Notes under the pieces: generated by a model
Database searches by the model: none
Told to the model about the DNA's origin: nothing
Seen by the model: only the letters and a program-made list of their open reading frames with translations
Assembly (NCBI GenBank): GCA_035648595.1
Contig: DASRLH010000395.1
Location: forward strand, 1-34,528
Length of the DNA: 34,528 nt
Reading direction: 5' to 3'
DNA from: RYN-428 sp035648595
GTDB taxonomy: Bacteria; Planctomycetota; Phycisphaerae; Tepidisphaerales; Tepidisphaeraceae
Part shown: positions 17,401 through 24,182 of the stretch, one piece after another
How the letters are laid out: every line of letters starts with the position of its first letter
How positions within the stretch are numbered: the stretch's first letter is position 1
Program-made: the position numbers and the translations under genes

Positions 17401-17530
17401 CGCCGCCCCCGGCATGAAGGATGCGCGCGAAAAGATCGCGGCCAATCTCCCGCGTACGGCTCTGGATGTCCCGGGTCGCCAACGTCATTCCCATTCCGCG
17501 GGCAACCTCGCCCGCGGCACTCCTCTCCAT
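14375..17530 (-). CDS. putA: Bifunctional proline dehydrogenase / L-glutamate gamma-semialdehyde dehydrogenase
   Basis: A 1051-residue enzyme oxidising proline to glutamate in two steps. The FAD-dependent PRODH barrel spans about 130-450: VNVSVKLSSLYSQ, RLVKGAYWDYE (Lys319), YEFQMLHGM and YLVRRLLENTSNESFLR (Arg434/435). A non-conserved linker of about 70 residues follows. The NAD-dependent aldehyde dehydrogenase domain spans about 540-1010: APWNFPLAI, IAFTGSRPVG, LEMGGKN (Glu786) and GQKCSACSR (catalytic Cys820). There is no N-terminal ribbon-helix-helix, so this is the short, non-DNA-binding PutA type. The last 28 residues (Ala/Ser-rich, after HGF) are encoded on the complement of the response regulator 3' end and look like read-through past a former stop. 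A repeat-containing gap separates its start from rfbC. Confidence 0.93.
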   Translation of the reverse strand: MERSAAGEVARGMGMTLATRDIQSRTREIGRDLFARILHAGGGDGSWWERRLMNFGMRDEQVKAQLFRFIDVLPALSTASQVNAHLREYLGSVSDRLPGLAARAIYRVPTQGLIAGGVCRLTRYNTRKMARRFIAATNLHEAVKCIAKLRKHGLGFTIDLLGEAVVCEAEADEYQRQYLELIDGLTAEAAKWLPMELLDGGAFGPVPRVNVSVKLSSLYSQFDPIDPAGTCARVLERLRTILRLARARGAFVNIDMEQHAFKDATLAIFREVFAEKEFRDWPDVGIAIQAYLCETGDDLAALADWAKARGTPVWVRLVKGAYWDYESVIAAQNDWPLPVWPEKPETDANFERQTAYLMEHHSWLHPAIASHNVRSIASALALAEEHHVPPGGYEFQMLHGMAEPVKAALMGMGQRVRIYTPFGRLLPGMAYLVRRLLENTSNESFLRAGFIQHLPEEQLLMNPLETLRQRHGGSHAETPDHTNRATAPLADHPALPDTAQGQPGPFRNEPLADFSREPNRRAMHEALRCVGQRLGQSYPLVIGGERIDSDKWITSINPSHTKQSLGRAASAGVHHAQVAVRSAKAAFPAWRDTPVEERAQALFRAADTMRRRRWELAAWEVYETAKQWREADGDVAEAIDYCEYYAREMLRISRPQHRDVPGEENIYFHDPRGVVVTIAPWNFPLAILCGMTAAALVAGNTVIMKPAEQSPIIAAKLMEVFHEAGVPRGVVNYLPGVGEEIGPTLVEHPDVAMIAFTGSRPVGLMIAKQAAATPAGQEQVKRVVLEMGGKNAIIVDEDADLDEAVHGVVASAFGYAGQKCSACSRVIVLNSIHDVFLARLIEATRSLKVGPAEDPGAFVGPVIDQEARQRIATAISKGGSEARLVYEAQLGSLAAEGSYVGPTIFADVPPDCALAQEEIFGPVLAVMRAADLADALRIANGTPYALTGGVYSRSPANIDRVRREFRVGNLYINRKITGALVDRQPFGGLKLSGVGSKAGGPDYLPQFLLPRTITENTLRHGFALSPPAVAAAAGASSTADASAPSRANGAH

Positions 17531-17640
17531 GCCGATCCAATTCTATGGGTTGATCGTCATTTTGCGCGAGGGAACACGATTGTGCGGCAGGAAAATTGGG
17601 AATGTCGCCCGGGCTTGGCGGGAATGAGCAAACACTCGCC

Positions 17641-17739
17641 GTATCACGGGCGTCTCGCCCGTGCCTGGTGCGTGGAGGTTAGCAAAATCGCAATTCTTCG
17701 ACTGCCACTCCATCGGCACGGGCGAGACGCCCGTGATAC
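17641..17739. repeat. BIME-like element, copy 7 (GTATC type, reverse)
   Basis: Perfect 24-base inverted arms, 17641-17664 and 17716-17739, loop GTCTC/GAGAC, with each arm able to fold on its own. The centre read in reverse matches the GTATC-type spacers. It occupies the 289-base gap between the rfbC stop and putA start, both on the minus strand; I see nothing else there. Confidence 0.88.
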
Positions 17740-17819
17740 GTTGACGAAACTCTTCCTTGGGTTCACTTCAATGCACGCGGCTGAAGTTTTGCTCCTGAAG
17801 GAACCAGGTACACCGCGAA

Positions 17820-18377
17820 TCACTCATTCCAACTCGGCGGGCTGACCCTATGTTGAGCCAGCGATTGCAGCTTTTGGTCCCGGGAGGAAATGGTGGGATT
17901 GTTGATGGGCCAGGGGATGGCCAGGGCGGGATCGTTCCAGGCGATGCCCCCTTCGCCGGGGGCGTTATAAGGGGCGGTGACCTTGTACAATACGTCGGCG
18001 GGTTCATCGCCCAGCACGCAAAATCCATGCGCGAAGCCGGGGGGAACCCACAGCAGCCGGCCGTTCATGTCACTAATCTCCACGGCGAAATGCTTGCCGA
18101 ACGACACCGATTCACGGCGAATATCGACCGCGACGTCCCAGATTCTGCCGCGGACAACGCCCACCAGCTTTCCCTGCGACGGGCGGGATTGGTAATGCAG
18201 GCCGCGAAGCACCCCGGGCGCGGAGCGGGAATGGTTGTCCTGAACAAACGGCGCCGCCAGACCCACTTCGCGGAAGCGCTCCTGGTGGAACCGTTCGATG
18301 AAAAAGCCGCGCGCATCCCCCAGAACCTTCAGCTCGACCAGTATCAGCCCGGCAATCTCCACGGGAACAACCTTCAT
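17820..18377 (-). CDS. rfbC: dTDP-4-dehydrorhamnose 3,5-epimerase
   Basis: 185 residues, the normal length of the family, which converts dTDP-4-keto-6-deoxyglucose to the L-rhamno form in dTDP-L-rhamnose synthesis. Seen: DARGFFIERFH (21-31), FVQDNHSRSAPGVLRGLHYQ (44-63) with catalytic His61, GRIWDVAVDIRRESVSFGK, and WVPPGFAHGFCVL (110-121). ISSRDQKL contains Asp167, which corresponds to the Asp of the catalytic His/Asp pair. It is a cupin homodimer in the cytoplasm. The other rhamnose genes (rfbA, rfbB, rfbD) are not in the window. Repeat copies flank it on both sides. The product could feed the glycosyltransferase cluster at 10822-13827, but that is only inference. Confidence 0.93.
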   Translation of the reverse strand: MKVVPVEIAGLILVELKVLGDARGFFIERFHQERFREVGLAAPFVQDNHSRSAPGVLRGLHYQSRPSQGKLVGVVRGRIWDVAVDIRRESVSFGKHFAVEISDMNGRLLWVPPGFAHGFCVLGDEPADVLYKVTAPYNAPGEGGIAWNDPALAIPWPINNPTISSRDQKLQSLAQHRVSPPSWNE

Positions 18378-18511
18378 ATCACCTCTTGGTTCGGCGGCGC
18401 GGATTGGAATTAAATACGCTCCTCAACCACCAACGCACATCTATTATAATAATTGTGTAGCAACTTCAGCCGATTGCAGAGCCGCGATTTCATCGGAAGG
18501 ATGATATTAAC

Positions 18512-18610
18512 GTATCACGGGCGTCTCGCCCGTGCGGATGGCGTGGTAGTCGAGGAATTACGGTTTCGCCAATCTCAAAGCAACAGGCACGGGCGAGACG
18601 CCCGTGATAC
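18512..18610. repeat. BIME-like element, copy 8 (GTATC type, forward)
   Basis: Perfect inverted arms 18512-18535 and 18587-18610 (outer end GTATC, loop GTCTC/GAGAC) with the conserved centre GGATGGCGTGGTAGTCGAGG. It sits upstream of rfbC in a 470-base gene-free gap that also holds the 170-bp CACGAAG-type element. Bases 18378-18511 between rfbC and this copy contain an AT-rich stretch near 18440-18460, a plausible but unproven promoter zone for rfbC. Confidence 0.88.
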
Positions 18611-18674
18611 GATGAGGGTTCCGCGACGGACCCGATGCACCACTGGTATCGCCCAATCCACCTCTAAAAACTAG

Positions 18675-18847
18675 CCCGGATTATCACCACGAAGTCACAA
18701 AGGCACGAAGAAATATATTCAGGGTGAGCACTTACTTTCAAAAACGCTTTCCATCAAACGTCACAGCCTGCGCAATAGCACGGGTTGGGAATGGCTTGAT
18801 TTTCTTTGTGTCTTCGTGACTTCGTGGTTAATCGTGCATTTTCCGGG
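18675..18847. repeat. CACGAAG-type long repeat, copy 1
   Basis: About 170 bases with inverted ends: CACCACGAAGTCAC near the left and GTGACTTCGTGGTTAA near the right. They are bounded by CCCGGA and TCCGGG. The interior (GAGCACTTACTTTC ... AACGCTTTCC) is shared with the second copy at 29029-29203. The right end touches the stop codon of the downstream permease gene (minus strand). Not coding in any consistent frame. Confidence 0.8.
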
Positions 18848-19855
18848 CTAGACCTTGGCGGTGTCGCGCTTGGGGTCGAAGACATCGCGCAAGCCATCGC
18901 CCAAAAAATTCAGGCTCAAAAGCGTGACGCTCAACAGGACGCAGGGGATGATCAGCATGTACGGATAGGCATGGATCGTATTGAGGCCCGGCAGCAGGGC
19001 GTCGCTGGCCAACGATCCCCAGGTCGGAACCGGAGGCTGTATGCCGATGCCCAGGAAGCTCAGGAACGATTCCTGCAAAATCGCCTGCGGAACGGTCAGC
19101 GTCGCGTACACCATGATGGGGCCGATCAGGTTGGGCAGGAGATGGCGGGTGAAGATGCGCCACTCGGTCAGCCCGCTGGCCTTGCACGCCTCGATGAACG
19201 GCTGGCGGCGCAGGCTCAGCACCTGCCCGCGCACCACACGCGCCATTGTCAGCCAGCTGACCAGCCCAATGGCCAGGAACAGCACCACGAGGTTGGCCGC
19301 CGAGGCGTTCACGCCGTGGTTGGTCATGGCGGGCTCCATGGCGATTTTCAGCAGCACGACCAGCAGGATATATGGAAGCCCATAGAGCACGTCCACGCTG
19401 CGCATGAGCAGAGAATCGACCCATCCCCCGCGATAGCCGGCGAACAGCCCGACGCTCACGCCCAACACCACGGAGATGGCGGCGGCGGCAACGCCGATGG
19501 TCAGGCTGATCGCGCCGCCGAGGAGGCAGCGCGACAGCAGCCCCCGGCCCAGGGTATCGGTGCCGAACCACTGCCAGGCCGGCTGAAGTTGCGGCGAGCT
19601 GCGCGTCTGGGGATGCTGGCGGTCGTAGAAATATAAATTGGGTGAATGATCGCGGTTTGAATCGCGCAACGTGAGCGGGAGGCTGAAAACGCACGCCGCC
19701 ACGATCAGCGACAACACCCCCCCGCCGATCAACACGCGCGTACTGGAGGCCATGCGCCGCGCGACGCTGTCGGGGGCCGATCGTTGAAGTTGCGAAGCGG
19801 TCGCCGGGGTGCCGCCGGGATTGGGCAGGAGGATGGGACGGGAGAGGGCGGACAT
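18848..19855 (-). CDS. Oligopeptide/dipeptide ABC transporter permease, OppC/DppC type
   Basis: 335 residues. A polar N-terminus of about 35 residues is followed by a first membrane helix (VLIGGGVLSLIVAACVFSL), a periplasmic loop with FGTDTLGRGLLSR, and the conserved BPD_transp_1 core with five helices. The EAA loop that docks the ATPase reads EACKASGLTEWRIFTRHLLPNL. The FLGIGIQPPVPTWGSL and LSLNFLGDGLRDVFDPK signatures are classic DppC/OppC. It pairs with the OppB-type permease upstream. No Shine-Dalgarno is visible: the bases before the ATG are occupied by a CTGACCA-type repeat. A 237-base repeat-filled gap separates it from its partner, unusual for an opp operon. Confidence 0.93.
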   Translation of the reverse strand: MSALSRPILLPNPGGTPATASQLQRSAPDSVARRMASSTRVLIGGGVLSLIVAACVFSLPLTLRDSNRDHSPNLYFYDRQHPQTRSSPQLQPAWQWFGTDTLGRGLLSRCLLGGAISLTIGVAAAAISVVLGVSVGLFAGYRGGWVDSLLMRSVDVLYGLPYILLVVLLKIAMEPAMTNHGVNASAANLVVLFLAIGLVSWLTMARVVRGQVLSLRRQPFIEACKASGLTEWRIFTRHLLPNLIGPIMVYATLTVPQAILQESFLSFLGIGIQPPVPTWGSLASDALLPGLNTIHAYPYMLIIPCVLLSVTLLSLNFLGDGLRDVFDPKRDTAKV

Positions 19856-20092
19856 TTCTTTGGTCAGTTGTGGGTGGTCAGTGGTCAGTTGTGGGTGGTC
19901 AGTGGTCAGTTGTCAGTTGTCAGTTGTGGGTTGTGGGTTGTTAGTGCTGAGTGCTGAGTGCTGAGTGCTGAGAATGCGGAGGCAGAATGGGGCAGTCGCG
20001 AAAGAGTAGAAATCTCGCAACAACATCCGCTTCGTCCTTCATCATTTCCTCCCCCCTCTCAGCACTCAGCACTCAACTCTCAGCACTTTTTC
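19856..20092. repeat. Operon spacer repeats between permease genes
   Basis: The spacer holds three parts. At 20058-20087 are CTCAGCACT units (on the minus strand, AGTGCTGAG units directly after the upstream stop). At 19943-19972 are four AGTGCTGAG units (on the minus strand, CTCAGCACT). At 19862-19935 are tandem GGTCAGTTG/GTGGGT units (on the minus strand, CAACTGACC) running to the next start codon. The two CTCAGCACT-type tracts can pair into a long mRNA hairpin. The same order in the sense direction is seen in the pil operon on the opposite strand. Confidence 0.85.
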
Positions 20093-21028
20093 TCAGGCCT
20101 TGATCTCCTTCGCCGCCAAATCGATTCTCGGATCGATAAACGCGTACGCGATATCCACCATCAGGTTCAGGGTCAGCAGGAACACGGAATAGACCATCAC
20201 GGTGCCCAGGATGAGGGTGCGGTCGCGGTTGAGGATGCTGTTGACGAAATGCTGGCCCAAGCCGGGGATGTTGAAGACTTTTTCGACGACGAAGGATCCG
20301 GTGAGCGTCGCCGCCGCCGCGGGGCCCAGATAGCTGAGCACCGGCAGAAACGCGTTCTTGAGCGCGTGCTTCCAGACCACCCGCGTGCGCGAAAGGCCCT
20401 TGGCGCTGGCGGTGCGAATGAAGTCGCTGCCCAGCACGTCGATCATCGACACCCGCGTGAGCCGGGCGATATACGCCATCGGCGGAAGCGATAGCGCCAA
20501 CCCCGGCAATACCAGATCGCGCAGCGATCCCCAATGCCCAACCGGGAACCAGCGCAAATCCGCCGAGAAAAGCGCGAACAGCACCGACGCCACTACGAAA
20601 CTCGGCACGCTGATGCCGACGAGCGCCACCGAAAGGCTGAACCAGTCGAAGGGCCCGCCGCGATAGACCGCGGCCAACGTGCCCGCCACGACTCCAACCA
20701 CCACCGCGATGATCAGCGCGAACATCCCCAAGGCGACGGACACCGGCAAGGCGTCGGCGATAATGCGCGAAACCGGCCATTCCTCGTACGTGAGGCTTGG
20801 CCCGAAGTCACCCTTGATCATCAGCGCGGGGTAATAGGCCAAAAACGTGTACCAATGGGTGGCGTGCAGGCGTTCCTTGGTCGCCGCGATCACCGCCGGA
20901 TCAACTTGCTTTTCCGTTTGCGTGAACGGATCGCCGGGCGCGACCCATACGAGCATGAACGTGACAAGGTAAATAACCGCCAGCACGAGCGGGAACTGAA
21001 GCAGGCGTGTGAGGACGAAGCGGCCCAT
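20093..21028 (-). CDS. Oligopeptide/dipeptide ABC transporter permease, OppB/DppB type
   Basis: 311 residues, typical for the family. It starts MGRFVLTRLLQFPLVLAVIYLVTFMLVWVAPGDPF, the standard OppB first helix followed by the GDP loop. Five further membrane helices follow (VALGMFALIIAVVVGVVAGTLAAV, LVGISVPSFVVASVLFALF, and so on). The ATPase-docking loop is RTASAKGLSRTRVVWKHALKNAFLP, and GSFVVEKVFNIPGLGQHFVNSI is the conserved C-terminal signature. It begins one base after the binding-protein stop codon, so translation is probably coupled. It forms the membrane channel with the OppC-type partner. No ATPase gene is in the cluster. Confidence 0.94.
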   Translation of the reverse strand: MGRFVLTRLLQFPLVLAVIYLVTFMLVWVAPGDPFTQTEKQVDPAVIAATKERLHATHWYTFLAYYPALMIKGDFGPSLTYEEWPVSRIIADALPVSVALGMFALIIAVVVGVVAGTLAAVYRGGPFDWFSLSVALVGISVPSFVVASVLFALFSADLRWFPVGHWGSLRDLVLPGLALSLPPMAYIARLTRVSMIDVLGSDFIRTASAKGLSRTRVVWKHALKNAFLPVLSYLGPAAAATLTGSFVVEKVFNIPGLGQHFVNSILNRDRTLILGTVMVYSVFLLTLNLMVDIAYAFIDPRIDLAAKEIKA

Positions 21029-21029
21029 G

Positions 21030-22697
21030 TCAGTGCTTAACCTCGATCGATTGCAGGGCCACCATCTGTCGCGGGCTTAGCGGAATGCCTTTCACGTTAT
21101 CCCGGAATAGATAGCATGCCGTGTAGGTGTAGATCGGCAGGATCGGCGCTTCCTTCAATAGAATGTCCTCGGCCTGCTCGAAGTAGCGCAGGCGCTTGGC
21201 CGGGTCGGGCTCGACGTCCGCCTTGTTGCACAAGGCCACATATTGCGGGTTGATCCAGCCGGCCTCGTTGTTGGCGCTGTCGGGCTTGTATTTATCGGTG
21301 AAGGTGGAGGGGTCGTTGTAGTCGCCGAACCAGCCGGCCCGCGTGATATCGAAATCCTTGCTGGCCTGCCGGTCGGCGAGCATTTTGCTTTCCATGGCCT
21401 GAAGTTTCACGTCCACTCCAAGCGCATCGAGCCATTGGCGATGAATGTTCTGCGCGATCGCTCCATGCTGCGCCTCGTTGTTGAAGATCAACGTGAGCGC
21501 GGGAAAACCCCTCCCATTGGGGTATCCCGCCTGGGCCATCAGTTCCTGCGCGGCCGATACATTCATGGCCAGGCCGGCCGGCGATTGATAATGCGCGAAC
21601 GCGCCGCGCGGTATGTAGGTGGTGGAGGGAATCTCGCCCATGCGGGTGATGGTGTCAACAATCACCTTCTTGTCCAGCGACATGCAGAATGCCTGGCGAA
21701 CACGCACATCGGCAAACGGATTGTCCTGCCCGTTCTTGAGCTTGGGCTTGCAGCTAAACGCATAGAAATAGGTGCCGAACGCGGGAAAGGCGTGAAGATC
21801 AGATCGGCCCTTTTTATACAGCTCGGCGGCCACGTCGCCGCTGAACTCGGCGATCCAGTTCACCCGGCCGGTGTCATAAAGCGCATATTGCCACTCCGCA
21901 GTTTCCGAGCTGATCTGATCGATCACCTTGCTTTTCACGTTTGCCAAATTCCAGTAATGCGGATTGGCCTTGAGACGCAGGCTGCGCTTGAAACTCCATG
22001 ACTCTAACTTGTACGGGCCGTTGGTGATCAAATGGGGCGGCAGCGTGAACCGCTCATCGTATCGCCGGATGTGGCCCCCGCTGGCGCGCAATGCCAACTG
22101 ATCGAGAAACGGCGCCATCGAACGCTCGTTGAGCGGATAGCAGGCCGGCATCGTGCAGATGTCGGGGAACGGCGCCACCGGATGGATCAGCGTGACGCGC
22201 AGCGTTTTGGCGTCGAGCGCCTCGGCTCCCACGCTGGAGAAAACGGCGGCGTTATAGTCGTGTTTCCCAAACGCATCCTGGTATTCCTTTGCCCCCTTCA
22301 CGTAATACAGCAGATAGGTGTATTGGCCCGGCTGCTCGAGCATGCGCCGCCACGCAAAGATAAAGTCTTTCGCCTGCAGGTCGTCGCCATTGCTCCACTT
22401 TGCCGTCCGGCGGATATGGAACGTGTAGACGGTTTTGTCGGGGCTGATGTCGATGGGAAAGGCGCAGCCGGGGATGGCATCCAGCGTGACGGGGTCGATG
22501 GTATACAGCCCCTCCCACAATCCATACGCAAGGCGAATGTCCTGCATCCAGGACATCAGGTTGGGATCAAGACTGTGATTTTCACCGCGATTGACAAACG
22601 TGAAATCAGCCTTCGTCTCGGCCTTGCTGCCCGACCAAAGCATCGCCCCGCCCAGGAGCGCGAGTAATACAACGGGGATGAGCAGAAGACGAAACAT
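21030..22697 (-). CDS. Peptide ABC transporter substrate-binding protein, OppA type (SBP family 5)
   Basis: 555 residues from the ATG at 22697. This start begins MFRLLLIPVVLLALLGGAML, a signal or anchor helix. The in-frame ATG at 22751 is rejected because its 18 residues translate the AAATCCGAA repeat. No lipobox Cys follows the helix, so it may stay membrane-anchored or be released. SBP_bac_5 features: RGENHSLDPNLM, DIRLAYGLWEGLYTIDP, TFHIRRTAKWSNGDDLQAKDFIFAWRRML, ITNGPYKLESW, DVRVRQAFCMSLDKKVIV, the AGYPNGRGFP loop, and AGWFGDYNDPSTF near the C-terminus. It matches OppA/MppA-type binders of oligopeptides. It leads a three-gene operon with the two permeases. Confidence 0.93.
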   Translation of the reverse strand: MFRLLLIPVVLLALLGGAMLWSGSKAETKADFTFVNRGENHSLDPNLMSWMQDIRLAYGLWEGLYTIDPVTLDAIPGCAFPIDISPDKTVYTFHIRRTAKWSNGDDLQAKDFIFAWRRMLEQPGQYTYLLYYVKGAKEYQDAFGKHDYNAAVFSSVGAEALDAKTLRVTLIHPVAPFPDICTMPACYPLNERSMAPFLDQLALRASGGHIRRYDERFTLPPHLITNGPYKLESWSFKRSLRLKANPHYWNLANVKSKVIDQISSETAEWQYALYDTGRVNWIAEFSGDVAAELYKKGRSDLHAFPAFGTYFYAFSCKPKLKNGQDNPFADVRVRQAFCMSLDKKVIVDTITRMGEIPSTTYIPRGAFAHYQSPAGLAMNVSAAQELMAQAGYPNGRGFPALTLIFNNEAQHGAIAQNIHRQWLDALGVDVKLQAMESKMLADRQASKDFDITRAGWFGDYNDPSTFTDKYKPDSANNEAGWINPQYVALCNKADVEPDPAKRLRYFEQAEDILLKEAPILPIYTYTACYLFRDNVKGIPLSPRQMVALQSIEVKH

Positions 22698-22704
22698 GGA
22701 AACC

Positions 22705-22760
22705 CAAATGAAATCCGAAATCCGAATGAACGAAATCCGAAACAAATTCAAAACACAAAT
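22705..22760. repeat. AAATCCGAA tandem repeat, left arm
   Basis: Several GAAATCCGAA units followed by AAACAAATTCAAAAC. This is the inverse of the tract at 23010-23052; together they flank repeat copy 9. It lies immediately upstream of the oppA start on the minus strand. Confidence 0.75.
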
Positions 22761-22864
22761 GCGGAAAATAAGCGATCGGCAACCAACGCAAAATTACCCT
22801 TCGCCGCTTTAATCGCGCAACCCCTTCATCCGTCTGCGAATCTTACCGCGTTGGGCAATTTTTC

Positions 22865-22961
22865 GTGACACGGGCGTCTCGCCCGTGCGGGCGGCGCGGA
22901 ACTTCAAGAATCGCGGGCTCGCTTCTCGAAGCAGTCGGCACGGGCGGGACGCCCGTGTCAC
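22865..22961. repeat. BIME-like element, copy 9
   Basis: Arms 22865-22888 (GTGAC end, loop GTCTC) and 22938-22961 (loop GGGAC). The centre (GGCGGCGCGGAACTTCAAGA) is related to the GTATC-type spacers although the ends are GTGAC, so it is a mosaic. It sits in the 363-base gap upstream of oppA, between two inverted AAATCCGAA tracts. Nothing else is recognised in that gap. Confidence 0.85.
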
Positions 22962-23009
22962 AGTGGCATTTTCCGGCCTTCCGATCTTTTGAGTTTCGGG
23001 TTTTCTTCC

Positions 23010-23052
23010 TTTGAATTTATTTCGGATTTCGACATTCGGATTTCGGATTTCC
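23010..23052. repeat. AAATCCGAA tandem repeat, right arm
   Basis: TTTGAATTTATTTCGGATTT followed by further CATTCGGATTTCGG units, the reverse complement of the tract at 22705-22760. It lies just after the stop of the 23061 gene on the minus strand. Confidence 0.75.
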
Positions 23053-23060
23053 GTCCCGCG

Positions 23061-24182
23061 TCATCGGCCGTCCCCCGTCGTTCCGGTCGCTTGGGCGGCC
23101 GCGCCTGGGGCCCCGGCGGTCGTGGACGTGGGGCCTTTCATCGCGTCTTCCACCGCCTTGATGCGCGTCTCGATATCCTCGGCGGCGGTATCGCTGCTGA
23201 TGCCGGCAAGATCGCCCCCGGCCTTGCCCAACGCGGGGTTGTTCAAAAAGCCGTTGCCCGCCACCTTAATCGCCTCGCCCGTCCGGCGGATCACGTCCAG
23301 AAGTTCGGGAGTGGCCTCGGCGGCGTTCTGCTTGGCCGCGCCCCGGCACAGGGCAACCATCGATTGCAGATTATGCGCCTGCTGGGCGGGGGTCTGCGCC
23401 TGCCAGACCTTGGACTTGACAAAAAACGCCGACCCCGCCTCGTCGGCGCGCGGCTCGGGCGGTACGCCGTCGGCGTAAAGGCTCACGCGATAGTCAAACA
23501 ACGCCATCGGCTGGGCCACGAACTTCCCCAGGGCGGCGGAATCGATATCCGCCAGATCCGGATCGACGCTCAGCAGCACGGTGTTATACGCATCCTCGAT
23601 AATCGCCGCCGAGCCCGGATGGCTCTTGACCGAACTCACGGCGGCCGCTCCAAGTTGATTCGCCCCGGGCGCCAGTTGGCTGCTGATCAACGGCGGGACA
23701 ATGCACTGCGCCGCCTTGAGTCCCCAAAGCACGACGGCATCGGACTTATCCATCACAAACGCCTGCGCGGCCTTGGCGAGCCGGGTATTGGCGGCCCGCT
23801 TGGCAACACGCGCGGTGACGATTGCCGCGTTCAACCGAACGCGCACGTCTTTGTTTTGGGCAATCGGCTCAAGTTGCCTGTTCAGTGATTCGGAATAGGC
23901 GTCCAGAAAGGCCGGCGAGGCGTTGCGACTTGTTGTCACCTTCACGAGCGCTTCGCGCGCTGCCATTTGCGCCCTCGCGTCCGTCCCGGAAAGCCGCTTG
24001 AGCTGCGCCGCCACATATTTGTCAATTTGCCCCTGAAACGGCCCGGCATCGCTGGCCGAAATCGCGTCGCCCGTCAACGCCTGGCCCCACGAAGCAGCCG
24101 TCGTCGAACAAACGAACAGGAGGACAACGAGAAGGCGGTGTGTCTGGCGGTGGTGAATCAAGCAACTCTCCAGGTCAGGCAT
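23061..24182 (-). CDS. Exported alpha-helical protein, hypothetical (HEAT-like)
   Basis: 373 residues from the ATG at 24182, chosen because it opens on a signal peptide (RLLVVLLFVCSTTAASWGQA, cleavage after about residue 35). It also overlaps the upstream FHA gene by 8 bases. An earlier in-frame ATG only mirrors the FHA gene. The mature protein is Ala-rich and helical; residues 50-160 look like loose HEAT/armadillo-type pairs (ARAQMAAREALVKV, VRVRLNAAIVTARVAKRA, AVVLWGLKAAQCIVPPL). The last 40 residues include a short amphipathic segment (EDIETRIKAVEDAMKG) and an Ala/Thr/Gly tail. No family is recognised. The overlap with the FHA gene suggests the two work in the same process. Confidence 0.6.
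   Translation of the reverse strand: MPDLESCLIHHRQTHRLLVVLLFVCSTTAASWGQALTGDAISASDAGPFQGQIDKYVAAQLKRLSGTDARAQMAAREALVKVTTSRNASPAFLDAYSESLNRQLEPIAQNKDVRVRLNAAIVTARVAKRAANTRLAKAAQAFVMDKSDAVVLWGLKAAQCIVPPLISSQLAPGANQLGAAAVSSVKSHPGSAAIIEDAYNTVLLSVDPDLADIDSAALGKFVAQPMALFDYRVSLYADGVPPEPRADEAGSAFFVKSKVWQAQTPAQQAHNLQSMVALCRGAAKQNAAEATPELLDVIRRTGEAIKVAGNGFLNNPALGKAGGDLAGISSDTAAEDIETRIKAVEDAMKGPTSTTAGAPGAAAQATGTTGDGR

Noticed and set aside
22698..22751. N-terminal 18 residues of OppA from the upstream ATG
   Set aside because: They translate the AAATCCGAA repeat; the next ATG begins directly on a signal helix.
905..22961. The repeated CACGGGC arms as a CRISPR array
   Set aside because: Copies are kilobases apart, paired as inverted arms with conserved centres, and lack regularly spaced unique spacers or cas genes.
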